Source: Pseudomonas japonica
Lineage (GTDB): Bacteria > Pseudomonadota > Gammaproteobacteria > Pseudomonadales > Pseudomonadaceae
Assembly: GCF_013522925.1 (NCBI RefSeq)
Contig: NZ_JAAMQU010000002.1
Location: forward strand, 470,111 to 534,110
Direction of reading: 5' to 3'
DNA length: 64,000 nucleotides
How positions within the stretch are numbered: position 1 is the first letter of the stretch; each line of letters opens with the position of its first letter. The notes below the pieces were generated by a model, which saw only the letters and a list, made by a program, of their open reading frames with translations, was not told where the DNA came from and ran no database searches. Below are positions 32,052 to 41,298 of the stretch, in pieces. Position numbers and translations under genes: made by a program.

Positions 32052-32116
32052 GAAATGACGCTTGCTCGCACAGAACGAGGCTCCGCGGAGCCGACAGTAC
32101 AAGGTGGAGGTTTAAC

Positions 32117-33043
32117 ATGGCTGGTGTGATGGATTCAGTAAACCAGCGCACGCAACTGGTAGGGCAGAACCGCCTTGAACTGTTGTTGTTCCGTTTGAAC
32201 GGCAAGCAGTTGTACGGCATCAATGTCTTCAAGGTTCGCGAAGTGCTGCAGTGTCCGAAGTTGACCGTGATGCCCAAGTCCAGCCCGGTCGTACGGGGCG
32301 TGGCCAACATCCGTGGCGCCACTATTCCGATTCTTGACCTGTCCATGGCCACGGGCTCGCGCTCGCTGGAAGTGGCACAGGACCCCTTCGTGATCATCAC
32401 GGAGTACAACACCAAGATTCAGGGTTTCCTGGTTCATTCGGTGGAACGCATCGTCAACATGAACTGGGAAGCGATTCATCCGCCACCCAAGGGCACCGGC
32501 CGTGATCACTACCTCACGGCGGTTACCCGGGTAGATAACCAGCTGGTGGAAATCATCGACGTGGAGAAGATCCTCGCCGAAGTGTCCCCGGTGTCGGAAG
32601 CGATCAGCAGCGGCGTGATCACCGAAGGGGTACAGGAAAAGGCGACCACGCTGCGCGTGCTGACCGTGGATGACTCCTCGGTGGCCCGCAAGCAGGTGAG
32701 CCGCTGCCTCGAAACGGTAGGTGTGGAAGTGGTCGCGCTCAACGACGGGCGCCAGGCACTGGAGTACCTCAAGGCAATGGTGGCCGAGGGCAAGGACCCG
32801 AACGAGGAATTCCTGATGCTTATCTCCGACATCGAGATGCCGGAAATGGATGGCTACACTCTTACGGCGGAGATCCGCAGCGATCCTCGCTTGCAGAAGC
32901 TGCACATCGTGTTGCACACCTCGCTGTCGGGCGTGTTCAACCAGGCCATGGTGAAAAAAGTCGGCGCGGACGACTTCCTGGCCAAATTCCGCCCGGACGA
33001 TCTCGCGTCCCGGGTGGTCGAACGTATCAATGCAAAAGGTTGA
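32117..33043 (+). CDS. cheV: Chemotaxis protein CheV
   Basis: The 308-residue protein joins a CheW domain (about 1-165; LLLFRLNGKQLYGINVFKV and IPILDLS) to a response-regulator receiver (about 175-305). The phosphoacceptor is Asp at about residue 238 in ISDIEMPEMDGY, and the conserved acidic pair is in VDDSSVARK. It couples receptors to CheA and adapts by phosphorylation. The start at 32117 follows GGTGGAGG. It precedes cheR, a pairing usual in Pseudomonas. Confidence 0.95.
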   Translation: MAGVMDSVNQRTQLVGQNRLELLLFRLNGKQLYGINVFKVREVLQCPKLTVMPKSSPVVRGVANIRGATIPILDLSMATGSRSLEVAQDPFVIITEYNTKIQGFLVHSVERIVNMNWEAIHPPPKGTGRDHYLTAVTRVDNQLVEIIDVEKILAEVSPVSEAISSGVITEGVQEKATTLRVLTVDDSSVARKQVSRCLETVGVEVVALNDGRQALEYLKAMVAEGKDPNEEFLMLISDIEMPEMDGYTLTAEIRSDPRLQKLHIVLHTSLSGVFNQAMVKKVGADDFLAKFRPDDLASRVVERINAKG

Positions 33044-33090
33044 CCGGGCCCCGGCGCGGCAAAGAATGAACAACTTGAGAGGCGGCAGCT

Positions 33091-33918
33091 TTGGCTACGG
33101 CAAATTCGGATTTTGAGCAGTTCCGGGGGTTCCTGGAAAAAGCCTGTGGCATCGTGCTGGGCGAAAACAAGCAATACCTGGTGTCCAGCCGCCTCAACAA
33201 GCTTATGGAGCAACAAGGCATCAAAAGCCTGGGTGAACTGGTGCAGCGCATCCAGAGCCAGCCCAGGGGCGGCCTGCGCGAGCAGGTAGTAGATGCCATG
33301 ACCACCAACGAAACCCTGTGGTTTCGCGACACCTACCCCTTCGAAGTGATGAAGAACAAGGTGCTGCCGGAGCTGGTGAAGGCCAACCCTGGCCAGCGCC
33401 TGCGCATCTGGTCGGCGGCCTGTTCGTCGGGGCAGGAACCCTATTCGCTGTCCATGACGGTAGAGGAGTTCACCCAGGCCAACCCGGGTCAGCTCAAAGG
33501 TGGGGTGCAGATCACCGCCACGGACTTGTCGCCGTCGATGCTCATCAACTGCAAAAGCGGCGAATACGACAGCCTGGCCATCGGCCGTGGCTTGTCCCCG
33601 GAACGCCTGCAGCGCTACTTCGATGTAAAGCCCGGCAACCGCTGGGCCGTTAAGGCGCCGATCCGCAGCCGTATCGACTTCCGGCCGATCAACCTGCTTG
33701 AAAGCTACATGTCGCTGGGCAAGTTCGACGTGGTGTTCTGCCGCAACGTGCTGATCTACTTCTCGGCCGAGGTAAAGAAGGACATCCTCTCGCGCATCCA
33801 CGGCACCCTCAAGCCGGGCGGGTACCTGTTCCTTGGCGCGTCCGAGGCCCTCAATGGCTTGCCGGACAAGTACAAGATGGTCCAGTGCAGCCCGGGCATC
33901 ATCTACCAGGCCATCTGA
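33091..33918 (+). CDS. cheR: Chemotaxis receptor methyltransferase CheR
   Basis: The 275-residue protein methylates glutamates of chemoreceptors using SAM. It has the N-terminal helical CheR domain (about 1-80) and the SAM-binding domain, with WSAACSSGQEPYSLSM (motif I) and the FCRNVLIYF motif near residue 215. The start codon is probably TTG at 33091, since it gives the family N-terminus ATANSDFEQFRGFLEK; AGAGG lies nine bases upstream. A terminator follows, so cheV-cheR form a separate unit from flgB. Confidence 0.93.
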   Translation: MATANSDFEQFRGFLEKACGIVLGENKQYLVSSRLNKLMEQQGIKSLGELVQRIQSQPRGGLREQVVDAMTTNETLWFRDTYPFEVMKNKVLPELVKANPGQRLRIWSAACSSGQEPYSLSMTVEEFTQANPGQLKGGVQITATDLSPSMLINCKSGEYDSLAIGRGLSPERLQRYFDVKPGNRWAVKAPIRSRIDFRPINLLESYMSLGKFDVVFCRNVLIYFSAEVKKDILSRIHGTLKPGGYLFLGASEALNGLPDKYKMVQCSPGIIYQAI

Positions 33919-33927
33919 TTGCCGCTG

Positions 33928-33962
33928 CGCCGCCGGAATTCCACCGGCGGCGTTTTCTTTTT
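33928..33962 (+). terminator. Terminator after cheR
   Basis: CGCCGCCGG and CCGGCGGCG form a nine-base-pair stem around AATTCCA, followed by TTTTCTTTTT. Confidence 0.92.
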
Positions 33963-33989
33963 GTGCAGGTGTTTTCTGCTTTTCCAATG

Positions 33990-34068
33990 TAAGACCAGGC
34001 GAAGCCTGGGAATAGACTGCGCACCATGTCCTGCTGAAATCCTGTTCCCAGGCTTCGCCTGATCCTAC
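33990..34068. repeat. Inverted pair of CCAGGC(G/T)AAGCCTGG palindromes
   Basis: Two copies of a ~25-base unit with core CCAGGCGAAGCCTGGGAA lie head to head, at 33995-34010 and 34047-34062, separated by 36 bases. A third copy with core CCAGGCTAAGCCTGGGAAT is at 46258-46275, just after flgL. Only these copies were noticed, all in gaps of the flagellar cluster. Confidence 0.75.
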
Positions 34069-34242
34069 AGATCACGCGCCTTCGGCCCTTTGGCCCCTCT
34101 CTTGCAATTCTTCCCTCAACGGCAGCTTTTCTGACGCCGACCTTGCCGCTTTGCCGCTTGCCACCGGAAATAACTTGCCGCTTTTCTGGCGACAAATTTC
34201 AGCCTTGGCAGCGTAACCCTTCTAAAACAAGGGTTTAGAAAG

Positions 34243-34260
34243 TTGGCACAGCAGTTGCTA
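34243..34260 (+). promoter_or_regulatory. Sigma54 promoter of flgBCDE
   Basis: TTGGCAC, five bases, TTGCTA gives a consensus RpoN promoter with GG at 34245-34246 and GC at 34257-34258. Transcription would begin near 34270, about 34 bases before flgB. Confidence 0.92.
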
Positions 34261-34303
34261 TATCTCGATCAGCACACAAAGTTTCGTCGCAGAGGTACCA
34301 ACC

Positions 34304-34711
34304 ATGGGCATCAGTTTCGACAAGGCACTCGGCATTCATGAGCAGGCGCTGAACTTCCGCGCCCAGCGCGCCGAGGTATTGGCCAACAACCTGGCCAACG
34401 CCGATACGCCTAACTACAAGGCGCGCGACCTGGACTTCTCCTCGGTTCTGGCGGCTCAGGCCGACAAGACCCAGAAAGGCAGCTTTGGCTTGGAGCGTAC
34501 GAACAGCATGCACATTGATGCCGAGGGCCTGGGCAACGACGACGGTACCTTGCAGTACCGCGTACCCACCCAGCCTTCCCTGGACCAGAACACCGTGGAC
34601 GCGCAGATCGAAAACGCGAACTACGCCAAGAACGCAGTGGACTTCCAGGCAAGCTTCACCTTGCTCAACAACAAATTCAAAGGCCTGGTCACGGCCATCA
34701 AAGGAGAGTAA
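34304..34711 (+). CDS. flgB: Flagellar proximal rod protein FlgB
   Basis: The 135-residue rod protein is exported by the flagellar type III system and forms the proximal rod on the basal body. It has the N-terminal FlaBE-family block (RAEVLANNLANADTPNYKARD, seen at residues 25-45 in part) and the C-terminal helix that pairs with it. The start at 34304 follows AGAGG. It is first in the sigma54-driven flgBCDE unit. Confidence 0.95.
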   Translation: MGISFDKALGIHEQALNFRAQRAEVLANNLANADTPNYKARDLDFSSVLAAQADKTQKGSFGLERTNSMHIDAEGLGNDDGTLQYRVPTQPSLDQNTVDAQIENANYAKNAVDFQASFTLLNNKFKGLVTAIKGE

Positions 34712-34714
34712 CCC

Positions 34715-35164
34715 ATGTCTCTTTCCAGCGTATTCAACATTGCCGGCACCGGCATGAGCGCTCAGACCACTCGCCTCAACACCGTGGCCAGCAACATCGC
34801 CAACGCCGAGACCGTGTCGTCGAGCATCGACCAGACCTACCGTGCCCGCCACCCGGTGTTCGCCACCGTGATGGCCGAGCAGGCCGGCGGTACCAGCGGC
34901 AGCAGCTCGCTGTTCGAAGACCAGGGCGAAGCAGGGCAGGGCGTGCAGGTATCCGGGATCGTCGAAGACCAGAGCAACCTCGAGCCACGCTACGAACCGA
35001 ACAACCCAGCGGCGAACAAGGATGGGTACGTGTACTACCCGAACGTGAACGTCGTTGAAGAAATGGCAGACATGATCTCCGCCAGCCGGTCTTTCCAGAC
35101 CAACGCCGAGATCATGAACACCGCTAAAACCATGATGCAGAAAGTACTGACGCTGGGTCAGTAA
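34715..35164 (+). CDS. flgC: Flagellar proximal rod protein FlgC
   Basis: The 149-residue rod protein shows the axial-protein N-terminus with TVASNIANAETVSS and the C-terminal MADMISASRSFQTNAEIMNT block. It is three bases from the flgB stop and 15 bases before flgD, with GGAG upstream of its ATG. It builds the rod with FlgB, FlgF and FlgG. Confidence 0.95.
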   Translation: MSLSSVFNIAGTGMSAQTTRLNTVASNIANAETVSSSIDQTYRARHPVFATVMAEQAGGTSGSSSLFEDQGEAGQGVQVSGIVEDQSNLEPRYEPNNPAANKDGYVYYPNVNVVEEMADMISASRSFQTNAEIMNTAKTMMQKVLTLGQ

Positions 35165-35179
35165 GCCAAGGGATAAACC

Positions 35180-35896
35180 ATGACTACCACCACTGACAGC
35201 ACCAGCGCCTCGATCCTTTCGCAGTACGCGGTTTCGGGCACCACCGGCACGTCGTCCACTTCGTCCTCGTCGTCCAGCTCCACCACGGGCACCGAGACCA
35301 TGGGCAAGGACACGTTCCTGCAATTGCTCGTGACCCAGATGAAGAACCAGAACCCGCTCGACCCTCAGGACAACTCTGAGTTCGTGGCGCAGCTGGCACA
35401 GTTCAGTAGCGTTGAAGGCATCAACAACCTCAACGATACCGTGTCCGGCCTTGCCACCAACTACACCTCGAGCCAGGCGCTGCAAGCCTCGGCCCTGGTA
35501 GGGCACTCGGTACTGGCGCAAACCAGCAGCACCACAGTAGACACCAGCACCGGCCTGACCGGGCAGTTCGACCTGGCTTCGGCCAGTACCGACGCTACCG
35601 TCAAGGTTTACGACGCCAGTGGCAACCTGGTGAAGAACATCGACCTGGGCTCGCAAGCCGCAGGCACCGTCAGCTTCAACTGGGATGGCACCAGCAACGA
35701 CGGCACTGTCCTTCCGTCCGGCACCTACAAATTTGTGGCCAGCGCCGCGGTAGATGGCAGCGAAGTTGCACAGACCACGTACCTGCCTTCCACCGTCACA
35801 AGTGTGACGGTCGGCAGTACCTCGGGTGACATGACCCTTAAATTGTCTGACGGCTCTAGCGTAGCGCTGTCGAACGTCAAAACCATCGGATCGTAA
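35180..35896 (+). CDS. flgD: Flagellar hook cap and assembly protein FlgD
   Basis: The 238-residue protein caps the growing hook. The N-terminal export segment has a serine-rich linker (about residues 22-38), followed by the conserved TFLQLLVTQMKNQNPLDPQD and EFVAQLAQFSSVEGINNLN. A FlgD Ig-like region (SFNWDGTSNDG) and a Tudor-like part form the C-terminal half. The start follows AAGGGA. Length is normal. Confidence 0.95.
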   Translation: MTTTTDSTSASILSQYAVSGTTGTSSTSSSSSSSTTGTETMGKDTFLQLLVTQMKNQNPLDPQDNSEFVAQLAQFSSVEGINNLNDTVSGLATNYTSSQALQASALVGHSVLAQTSSTTVDTSTGLTGQFDLASASTDATVKVYDASGNLVKNIDLGSQAAGTVSFNWDGTSNDGTVLPSGTYKFVASAAVDGSEVAQTTYLPSTVTSVTVGSTSGDMTLKLSDGSSVALSNVKTIGS

Positions 35897-35926
35897 GCCG
35901 GCTTATCGGCACTGGAGTTTAGTACT

Positions 35927-37225
35927 ATGTCGTTCAATACCGGCCTTAGCGGTCTCAACGCAGCCAACACCGCCCTCAACGTTACCGGCAACAACATTGC
36001 CAACGTTGCAACTACCGGCTTCAAGAAATCGCGCGCTGAATTCGGCGACGTATACGCCAACTCCCTGTTCCTTGGCAGCTCCAAGAACGGTGTAGGTTCG
36101 GGCGTTGCCACTGCGGCGGTTTCCCAGCAGTTCACCCAGGGCACCATCAGCAGCACCGGCGCCAGCCTCGACATGGCCATCAATGGCAACGGCTTCTTCG
36201 TGGTCAGCGACAACGGCAACAAGGTGTACACCCGTGCCGGTGCCTTCGGTACCGACAAGGATGGCAACATTGTCGATGCCAGCGGTAACCAGCTGATGGG
36301 CTACGGCACCGACTCGAACGGCAAGGTCATCGACGGCGTGCTCACCACGCTCAAGGTGGATACCTCTGCCCTGGCGCCCAAGGCGACCGACACCGTTTCG
36401 GAAACCATGAACCTGAACTCCAGCGACACCGTTCCGACCGTGACGCCGTTCGATGCCGCCGACACCGACAGCTACAACTACACCTTCAGCACGGACATCT
36501 TCGACAGTCAGGGTAACTCCCATACCATGACGCAGTACTTCGTGAAGGACGACACCAATGCGTGGAGCATGTACACCACCGTTGATGGCGTAAACCCGGC
36601 AGACCCGACGTCCACCACGCCGTTCACAGCTGCCATGACGTTCAACTCCGACGGTAGCCTGGCGACCACCACCAGCAGCGACATGACCGTGGATTCGACC
36701 GGCAAGCTGACCATGAGCAACTGGGTCCCGGCGGCCAAGAATGCCAGCGGCGTGATGGCGAGCAACGGTGCTACCGCGGCAACGACTGGCGTGACCCTGG
36801 ACATGGCTAAAACCTCGTCCTACAACACCACGTCGGCGGTAACGGCCAAGTCGCAGGATGGTTATGCCACCGGTAGCTTGTCGTCCCTGTCCATCGACAG
36901 CGAAGGCAATATCTTCGGTTCGTACAGCAACGGCGAGTCCAAGACCATCGGCCAGGTGGCGTTGGCAAACTTCAGCAACGTCCAGGGCCTGACCCCGAAC
37001 GGCAGCACCGGCTGGCGCGAGTCGTCCTCTTCGGGTGTGCCGGTGGTTGGCGCGCCGAACAGCGGCACCATGGGTACCCTGACCGCGGGCTCGCTGGAAG
37101 ATTCCAACGTAGACCTGACCAGCGAACTGGTGAACCTGATCAAGGCGCAGAGCAACTATCAAGCGAACGCCAAGACCATTTCCACCGAAAGCACCATCAT
37201 GCAAACCATCATCCAAATGACCTGA
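35927..37225 (+). CDS. flgE: Flagellar hook protein FlgE
   Basis: The 432-residue axial protein polymerises into the hook. The N-terminal MSFNTGLSGLNAANTALNVT and NNIANVATTGFKKSRAEF are family features, as is the C-terminal NLIKAQSNYQANAKTISTES. The middle part (about 150-330) is the variable D1-D2 surface region with many Asp, Thr and Ser residues. No ribosome site stronger than GGAG (36 bases earlier, in CTGGAGTTT) is seen. It is the last gene of the sigma54-driven flgBCDE unit, unless the next small gene is included. Confidence 0.95.
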   Translation: MSFNTGLSGLNAANTALNVTGNNIANVATTGFKKSRAEFGDVYANSLFLGSSKNGVGSGVATAAVSQQFTQGTISSTGASLDMAINGNGFFVVSDNGNKVYTRAGAFGTDKDGNIVDASGNQLMGYGTDSNGKVIDGVLTTLKVDTSALAPKATDTVSETMNLNSSDTVPTVTPFDAADTDSYNYTFSTDIFDSQGNSHTMTQYFVKDDTNAWSMYTTVDGVNPADPTSTTPFTAAMTFNSDGSLATTTSSDMTVDSTGKLTMSNWVPAAKNASGVMASNGATAATTGVTLDMAKTSSYNTTSAVTAKSQDGYATGSLSSLSIDSEGNIFGSYSNGESKTIGQVALANFSNVQGLTPNGSTGWRESSSSGVPVVGAPNSGTMGTLTAGSLEDSNVDLTSELVNLIKAQSNYQANAKTISTESTIMQTIIQMT

Positions 37226-37273
37226 TGCACACAGGGCGGCGCAAGGAGCCGCCGCCCTGGCCGCGGAGCCGCC

Positions 37274-37462
37274 ATGAAAAAGTACGTCCATCTCTTCATG
37301 ATTTTCCTGACCATGACTGGCGGCCTCGCGGAAGGCGCTCCGGCACCGTGGTTCAAGTATCAAAGCTTGAAAACCGGCCAGTTCGTTTGCATGCAAAGCG
37401 ACCCGGGCGAAGCATTCCAGCGTTTTGCCGGCCCGTTCCATAACGCCGGTTGCCGCCCGTAA
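37274..37462 (+). CDS. Small exported Cys-pair protein between flgE and flgF
   Basis: The 62-residue protein has a signal peptide (MKKYVHLFMIFLTMTGGLAEG, cleavage near residue 22) and a 40-residue mature part with two cysteines, in GQFVCMQSD and HNAGCRP, likely a disulphide. The ATG at 37274 follows GGAG. It is 48 bases after flgE with no terminator between, so it is probably on the flgBCDE transcript. It is not a known flagellar component to my knowledge; its function is unknown. Confidence 0.65.
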   Translation: MKKYVHLFMIFLTMTGGLAEGAPAPWFKYQSLKTGQFVCMQSDPGEAFQRFAGPFHNAGCRP

Positions 37463-37470
37463 CGATTTGC

Positions 37471-37570
37471 TGTAGGAAGCGGGCGAAGCTCGCGAAAGAA
37501 TCATCAATGGATTAGGTGGTGCCTTCTTCGCGAGCTGCGCCTTGCGGCTTCGCCCGGCTCCCACACGGGG
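37471..37570. repeat. REP-like repeats before flgF
   Basis: TGTAGGAAGCGGGCGAAGCTCGCGAA and the roughly inverted TTCGCGAGCTGC...CCCGGCTCCCACA form a head-to-head pair of the CGCGAGCT repeat family also at 8691, 52676 and 60735. It lies between the small exported gene and the flgF promoter. Confidence 0.75.
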
Positions 37571-37739
37571 TATGGTTGCCCTGATAGCCTTGTGCGCCGC
37601 TTCGCCGTCAGCAAATACACGTCACTGCCTTGCCGATCCCGGCAAGGCAACGCCGAAATATCGGCACCTTTCCCCCGTCGACTTTCTGTCGAACCTCTGA
37701 AATGCCCGATCTAGAGCCTTTGTAGTCGGTTTTATAAAC

Positions 37740-37756
37740 TTGGCCCGCGTATTGCT
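37740..37756 (+). promoter_or_regulatory. Sigma54 promoter of flgFGHIJKL
   Basis: TTGGCCC, five bases, TTGCT has GG at 37742-37743 and GC at 37754-37755, the RpoN spacing. It starts transcription about 40 bases before flgF. Confidence 0.88.
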
Positions 37757-37807
37757 ATATCACTGGTACACAGTTACTCAGCGGCCAACGCCGCCAAGGA
37801 GACGACC

Positions 37808-38545
37808 ATGGATAAAATGCTTTACGTCGCCATGACCGGTGCCAGCCAGAACGCCCTCGCGCAGAAGGCTCACGCCAACAACCTGGCCAACGTGTCCACC
37901 AATGGTTTCCAGAAGGACCTCGAGCAAGCGCGTTCCATGCCAGTGTTCGGCGATACCTTGCCGTCCCGTGCCTATGCCATGACCGAGCGCCCGGCCACCG
38001 ACCTGAGCGGCGGGCCGATGATTTCTACCGGTCGTGACCTGGACGTGGCCGTAGGTGGCGAAGGCTGGATCGCGGTACAGGCCCCGGACGGTTCGGAGGC
38101 TTACACCAAAAGCGCCAGCCTGAACGTCGACGCCTTGGGCGTATTGCGCACCAGCACGGGCATGGCGGTGCTGGGCAATGGTGGCCCGATCGCCGTGCCG
38201 CCGGAAGAACAGATTGAAGTGGGGCAGGACGGCACCATCAGCATTCGCTCGCTCGGCCAGGCGCCGTCGGTGATGGCGGTAGTGGACCGGATCAAGACCG
38301 TTAACCCGAAGGCGGCCGACCTCACCAAAGGCACCGACGGCATGATCCACACCAAGGATGGCCAGCCCGCTGCGGTGGACGGCACTGTGCAGATGACCTC
38401 CGGTTTCCTGCAGGGCAGCAACGTGAATGCCGTGGATGAAATGACCCAGGTAATGGCGCTTTCCAAGCAGTTCGAGATGCACATCAAAATGATGACGACT
38501 GCCAAGGAAGACGATGAAGCTATGGCACGCGTCCTGCAAATGTAA
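37808..38545 (+). CDS. flgF: Flagellar proximal rod protein FlgF
   Basis: The 245-residue rod protein has the axial-protein N-terminus ([17 protein letters not shown]) and C-terminus (VNAVDEMTQVMALSKQFEMH). The start follows AAGGAG. It is the first gene after a sigma54 promoter and belongs with flgG in the rod. Confidence 0.95.
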   Translation: MDKMLYVAMTGASQNALAQKAHANNLANVSTNGFQKDLEQARSMPVFGDTLPSRAYAMTERPATDLSGGPMISTGRDLDVAVGGEGWIAVQAPDGSEAYTKSASLNVDALGVLRTSTGMAVLGNGGPIAVPPEEQIEVGQDGTISIRSLGQAPSVMAVVDRIKTVNPKAADLTKGTDGMIHTKDGQPAAVDGTVQMTSGFLQGSNVNAVDEMTQVMALSKQFEMHIKMMTTAKEDDEAMARVLQM

Positions 38546-38608
38546 GTGTAACCCACACTTTTATTGACACCACAGGCGACGCAAACCCGGCGCCCGAAGG
38601 AGAACACC

Positions 38609-39394
38609 ATGCTTCCAGCACTTTATGTCAGTAAAACCGGCCTGGCTGCTCAGGACACCAACCTGACCACCATTTCGAACAACCTGGCCAACGTTTCCAC
38701 CACCGGCTTCAAGAAAGACCGCGCCGAGTTCCAGGACCTGCTGTACCAGGTAAAACGCCAGCCGGGTGCTCAGTCCACCCAGGACAGCGAGCTGCCGTCG
38801 GGCCTTCAGGTAGGTACCGGTGTGCGCATCGTCGGCACCCAGAAGAACTTCACCGCCGGTAGCCTGCAAACCACCGACCAGCCGCTGGACATGGCCGTGA
38901 ACGGTCGCGGCTTCTTCCAGGTGATGCAGCCTGACGGCACCATTTCCTACACCCGTGACGGTACCTTCCACCTGAACTCGGATGGCCAGATCGTGACCGC
39001 CAACGGCTTGGCCGTGCAGCCCGCTATCACCGTGCCGGCTGAAGCGCAAACCTTCACCGTAGGTACCGACGGTACCGTTTCGATCACCACCACCGGCAGC
39101 GCCACCGCCCAGGTGATCGGCAACATCCAGACCGCCGACTTCATCAACCCGGCCGGCCTGCAGTCCATCGGCGGCAACCTGTACCTGGAAACAGCGGCCA
39201 GCGGTGCCCCGAACGTTGGTACCCCGGGCTTGAACGGCTTCGGTACCGTGCTGCAGAACACGCTGGAAAACTCCAACGTGAGCACCGTTGAAGAGCTGGT
39301 GAACATGATCACCACGCAGCGCGCTTACGAGATGAACTCCAAGGTGATCTCCACCGCGGACCAGATGCTGCAGTACGTGACCCAGAACTTGTAA
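38609..39394 (+). CDS. flgG: Flagellar distal rod protein FlgG
   Basis: The 261-residue distal rod protein is close to FlgF and FlgE in layout: N-terminal [20 protein letters not shown] and C-terminal [20 protein letters not shown]. The start at 38609 follows AAGGAG; an in-frame start 15 codons earlier is not needed. Length is the family standard of about 260. Confidence 0.96.
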   Translation: MLPALYVSKTGLAAQDTNLTTISNNLANVSTTGFKKDRAEFQDLLYQVKRQPGAQSTQDSELPSGLQVGTGVRIVGTQKNFTAGSLQTTDQPLDMAVNGRGFFQVMQPDGTISYTRDGTFHLNSDGQIVTANGLAVQPAITVPAEAQTFTVGTDGTVSITTTGSATAQVIGNIQTADFINPAGLQSIGGNLYLETAASGAPNVGTPGLNGFGTVLQNTLENSNVSTVEELVNMITTQRAYEMNSKVISTADQMLQYVTQNL

Positions 39395-39465
39395 TTGATC
39401 GCTTGACCACTTTTACACGCTTGCTCAAACGCCTGAAGGATCAGTTACACCGTGAGGTTGGAGTC

Positions 39466-40164
39466 ATGAATCGTCGTCTGTCTGCTGTGCTGTTGTTCAC
39501 CGGAGCTGCGTTCCTCGGTGGCTGCATGTCGCCACCCCCCAAGGCGGATGACCCGTACTACGCGCCTGTGCTGCCGCGTACGCCCCTGCCGGCGGCGTCC
39601 AACAACGGCTCGATTTACCAGGCGGGCTTTGACCAGAACCTGTACACCGACCGCAAGGCGTTCCGTGTGGGTGACATCATCACCATCACCCTGGCGGAGA
39701 AAACCTCGGCGAGCAAAAGCGCCAACTCGAAGGTAACCAAGAGCAGCAGCAACAAGCTCGGCCTGACCTCGTTGTTCGGTGGTAGCGGGACCACCAACAA
39801 CCCGCTCGGCGGTGGCGACCTGAGCCTGGATGCCGGCTACAGCGGCGACCGTACCACCAACGGCGACGCCAAGGCGGCCCAGGGCAACAGCCTGACCGGT
39901 TCGATCACCGTGACCGTGGCTGATGTGCTGCCCAACGGGATCATTTCGGTTCGAGGCGAGAAGTGGCTGACCCTGAACACCGGGCAGGAACTGGTACGTA
40001 TTGTTGGCCTGGTTCGTGCAGATGACATAGCAACCGACAATACAGTGTCGTCGACCCGTGTGGCCGACGCGCGAATCACCTACTCCGGCACCGGCTCCTT
40101 CGCAGAAGCCAGCCAGCCAGGGTGGTTGGACCGGTTCTTCTCCAGCCCGTACTTCCCCTTCTGA
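39466..40164 (+). CDS. flgH: Flagellar L-ring lipoprotein FlgH
   Basis: The 232-residue outer-membrane lipoprotein forms the L-ring. The lipobox LGGC puts the lipidated cysteine at residue 20. Asp at +2 is absent (M follows C), so it should be sorted to the outer membrane. The FlgH core has [18 protein letters not shown] and [19 protein letters not shown]. The start at 39466 is preceded by GGTTGGAG; a longer frame from 39403 is unlikely. Confidence 0.94.
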   Translation: MNRRLSAVLLFTGAAFLGGCMSPPPKADDPYYAPVLPRTPLPAASNNGSIYQAGFDQNLYTDRKAFRVGDIITITLAEKTSASKSANSKVTKSSSNKLGLTSLFGGSGTTNNPLGGGDLSLDAGYSGDRTTNGDAKAAQGNSLTGSITVTVADVLPNGIISVRGEKWLTLNTGQELVRIVGLVRADDIATDNTVSSTRVADARITYSGTGSFAEASQPGWLDRFFSSPYFPF

Positions 40165-40170
40165 GTGCGT

Positions 40171-41286
40171 ATGACCATGTTGAACTTCAAGCAGTTGGTG
40201 GCGGCATCCCTGTTGTTCCTGACCGCGTTCGGCGCTCACGCCGAGCGCCTCAAGGACATCGCCAGTATTCAGGGCGTTCGTAGCAACCAGCTGATCGGTT
40301 ACGGCCTGGTCGTGGGCCTGAGCGGCACCGGCGACATGACCACGCAAACGCCGTTTACCATCCAGACGTTCAACAACATGCTCGCGCAGTTCGGGATCAA
40401 GGTACCTACGGGTACCTCGTCGGCCCAGCTGAAAAACGTCGCGGCGGTGTCGATCCATGCCGACCTGCCGGCGTTCTCCAAGCCCGGCCAGACCATCGAC
40501 ATTACCGTGTCGTCCATCGGTAACTCCAAGAGCCTGCGCGGCGGCAGCCTGTTGATGACCCCGCTCAAGGGTATCGACGGCAACGTGTATGCGATTGCCC
40601 AGGGCAACCTGGTGGTGGGTGGTTTTGACGCGGAAGGCAAGGACGGCTCGAAAATCACCGTGAACGTACCGTCGGCTGGCCGGATTCCTGGCGGCGCAAC
40701 GGTAGAGCGTTCGGTGCCGAGCGGCTTCGATCAAGGCAATTTCCTCACGCTGAACCTTAATCGGCCGGACTTCACCACCGCCAAGCACATCGTGGACAAG
40801 GTCAACGAGCTTCTTGGCGCGGGAGTTGCAAGTGCAGTGGACGGGGGATCGGTTCGGGTGACCGCGCCGCTTGATCCCAACCAGCGTGTGGACTACCTGT
40901 CGATACTGGAAAACCTTGAAGTAGACCCCGGCCAGGCCATGGCGAAGGTCATCATCAACTCTCGGACCGGCACTATCGTGATCGGCCAGAACGTCAAGGT
41001 TACGCCAGCGGCAGTGACTCACGGCAGTTTGACAGTGACGATCACCGAAGACCCGATCGTCAGCCAGCCCGGACCGTTGTCCAATGGCCAGACCGCTGTA
41101 GTGCCACGCTCGAAGGTCAATGCCGAACAGGAAGCCAAGCCCATGTTCAAGTTCGGCCCCGGAACAACGCTTGATGAGATTGTGCGTGCCGTCAACCAGG
41201 TTGGCGCCGCGCCCAGTGACCTGATGGCCATTCTTGAAGCCTTGAAGCAGGCCGGTGCCTTGCAAGCCGACCTGATCGTAATCTGA
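40171..41286 (+). CDS. flgI: Flagellar P-ring protein FlgI
   Basis: The 371-residue periplasmic P-ring subunit has a cleavable signal (cleavage after AFGAHA) and begins mature [20 protein letters not shown], the family N-terminus. The C-terminal part has [21 protein letters not shown]. The ATG at 40171 or 40177 or a GTG at 40165 could each start it; all give the same signal peptide. FlgA, divergently encoded upstream, is its chaperone. Confidence 0.95.
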   Translation: MTMLNFKQLVAASLLFLTAFGAHAERLKDIASIQGVRSNQLIGYGLVVGLSGTGDMTTQTPFTIQTFNNMLAQFGIKVPTGTSSAQLKNVAAVSIHADLPAFSKPGQTIDITVSSIGNSKSLRGGSLLMTPLKGIDGNVYAIAQGNLVVGGFDAEGKDGSKITVNVPSAGRIPGGATVERSVPSGFDQGNFLTLNLNRPDFTTAKHIVDKVNELLGAGVASAVDGGSVRVTAPLDPNQRVDYLSILENLEVDPGQAMAKVIINSRTGTIVIGQNVKVTPAAVTHGSLTVTITEDPIVSQPGPLSNGQTAVVPRSKVNAEQEAKPMFKFGPGTTLDEIVRAVNQVGAAPSDLMAILEALKQAGALQADLIVI

Positions 41287-41298
41287 GGGTGATGCAGC

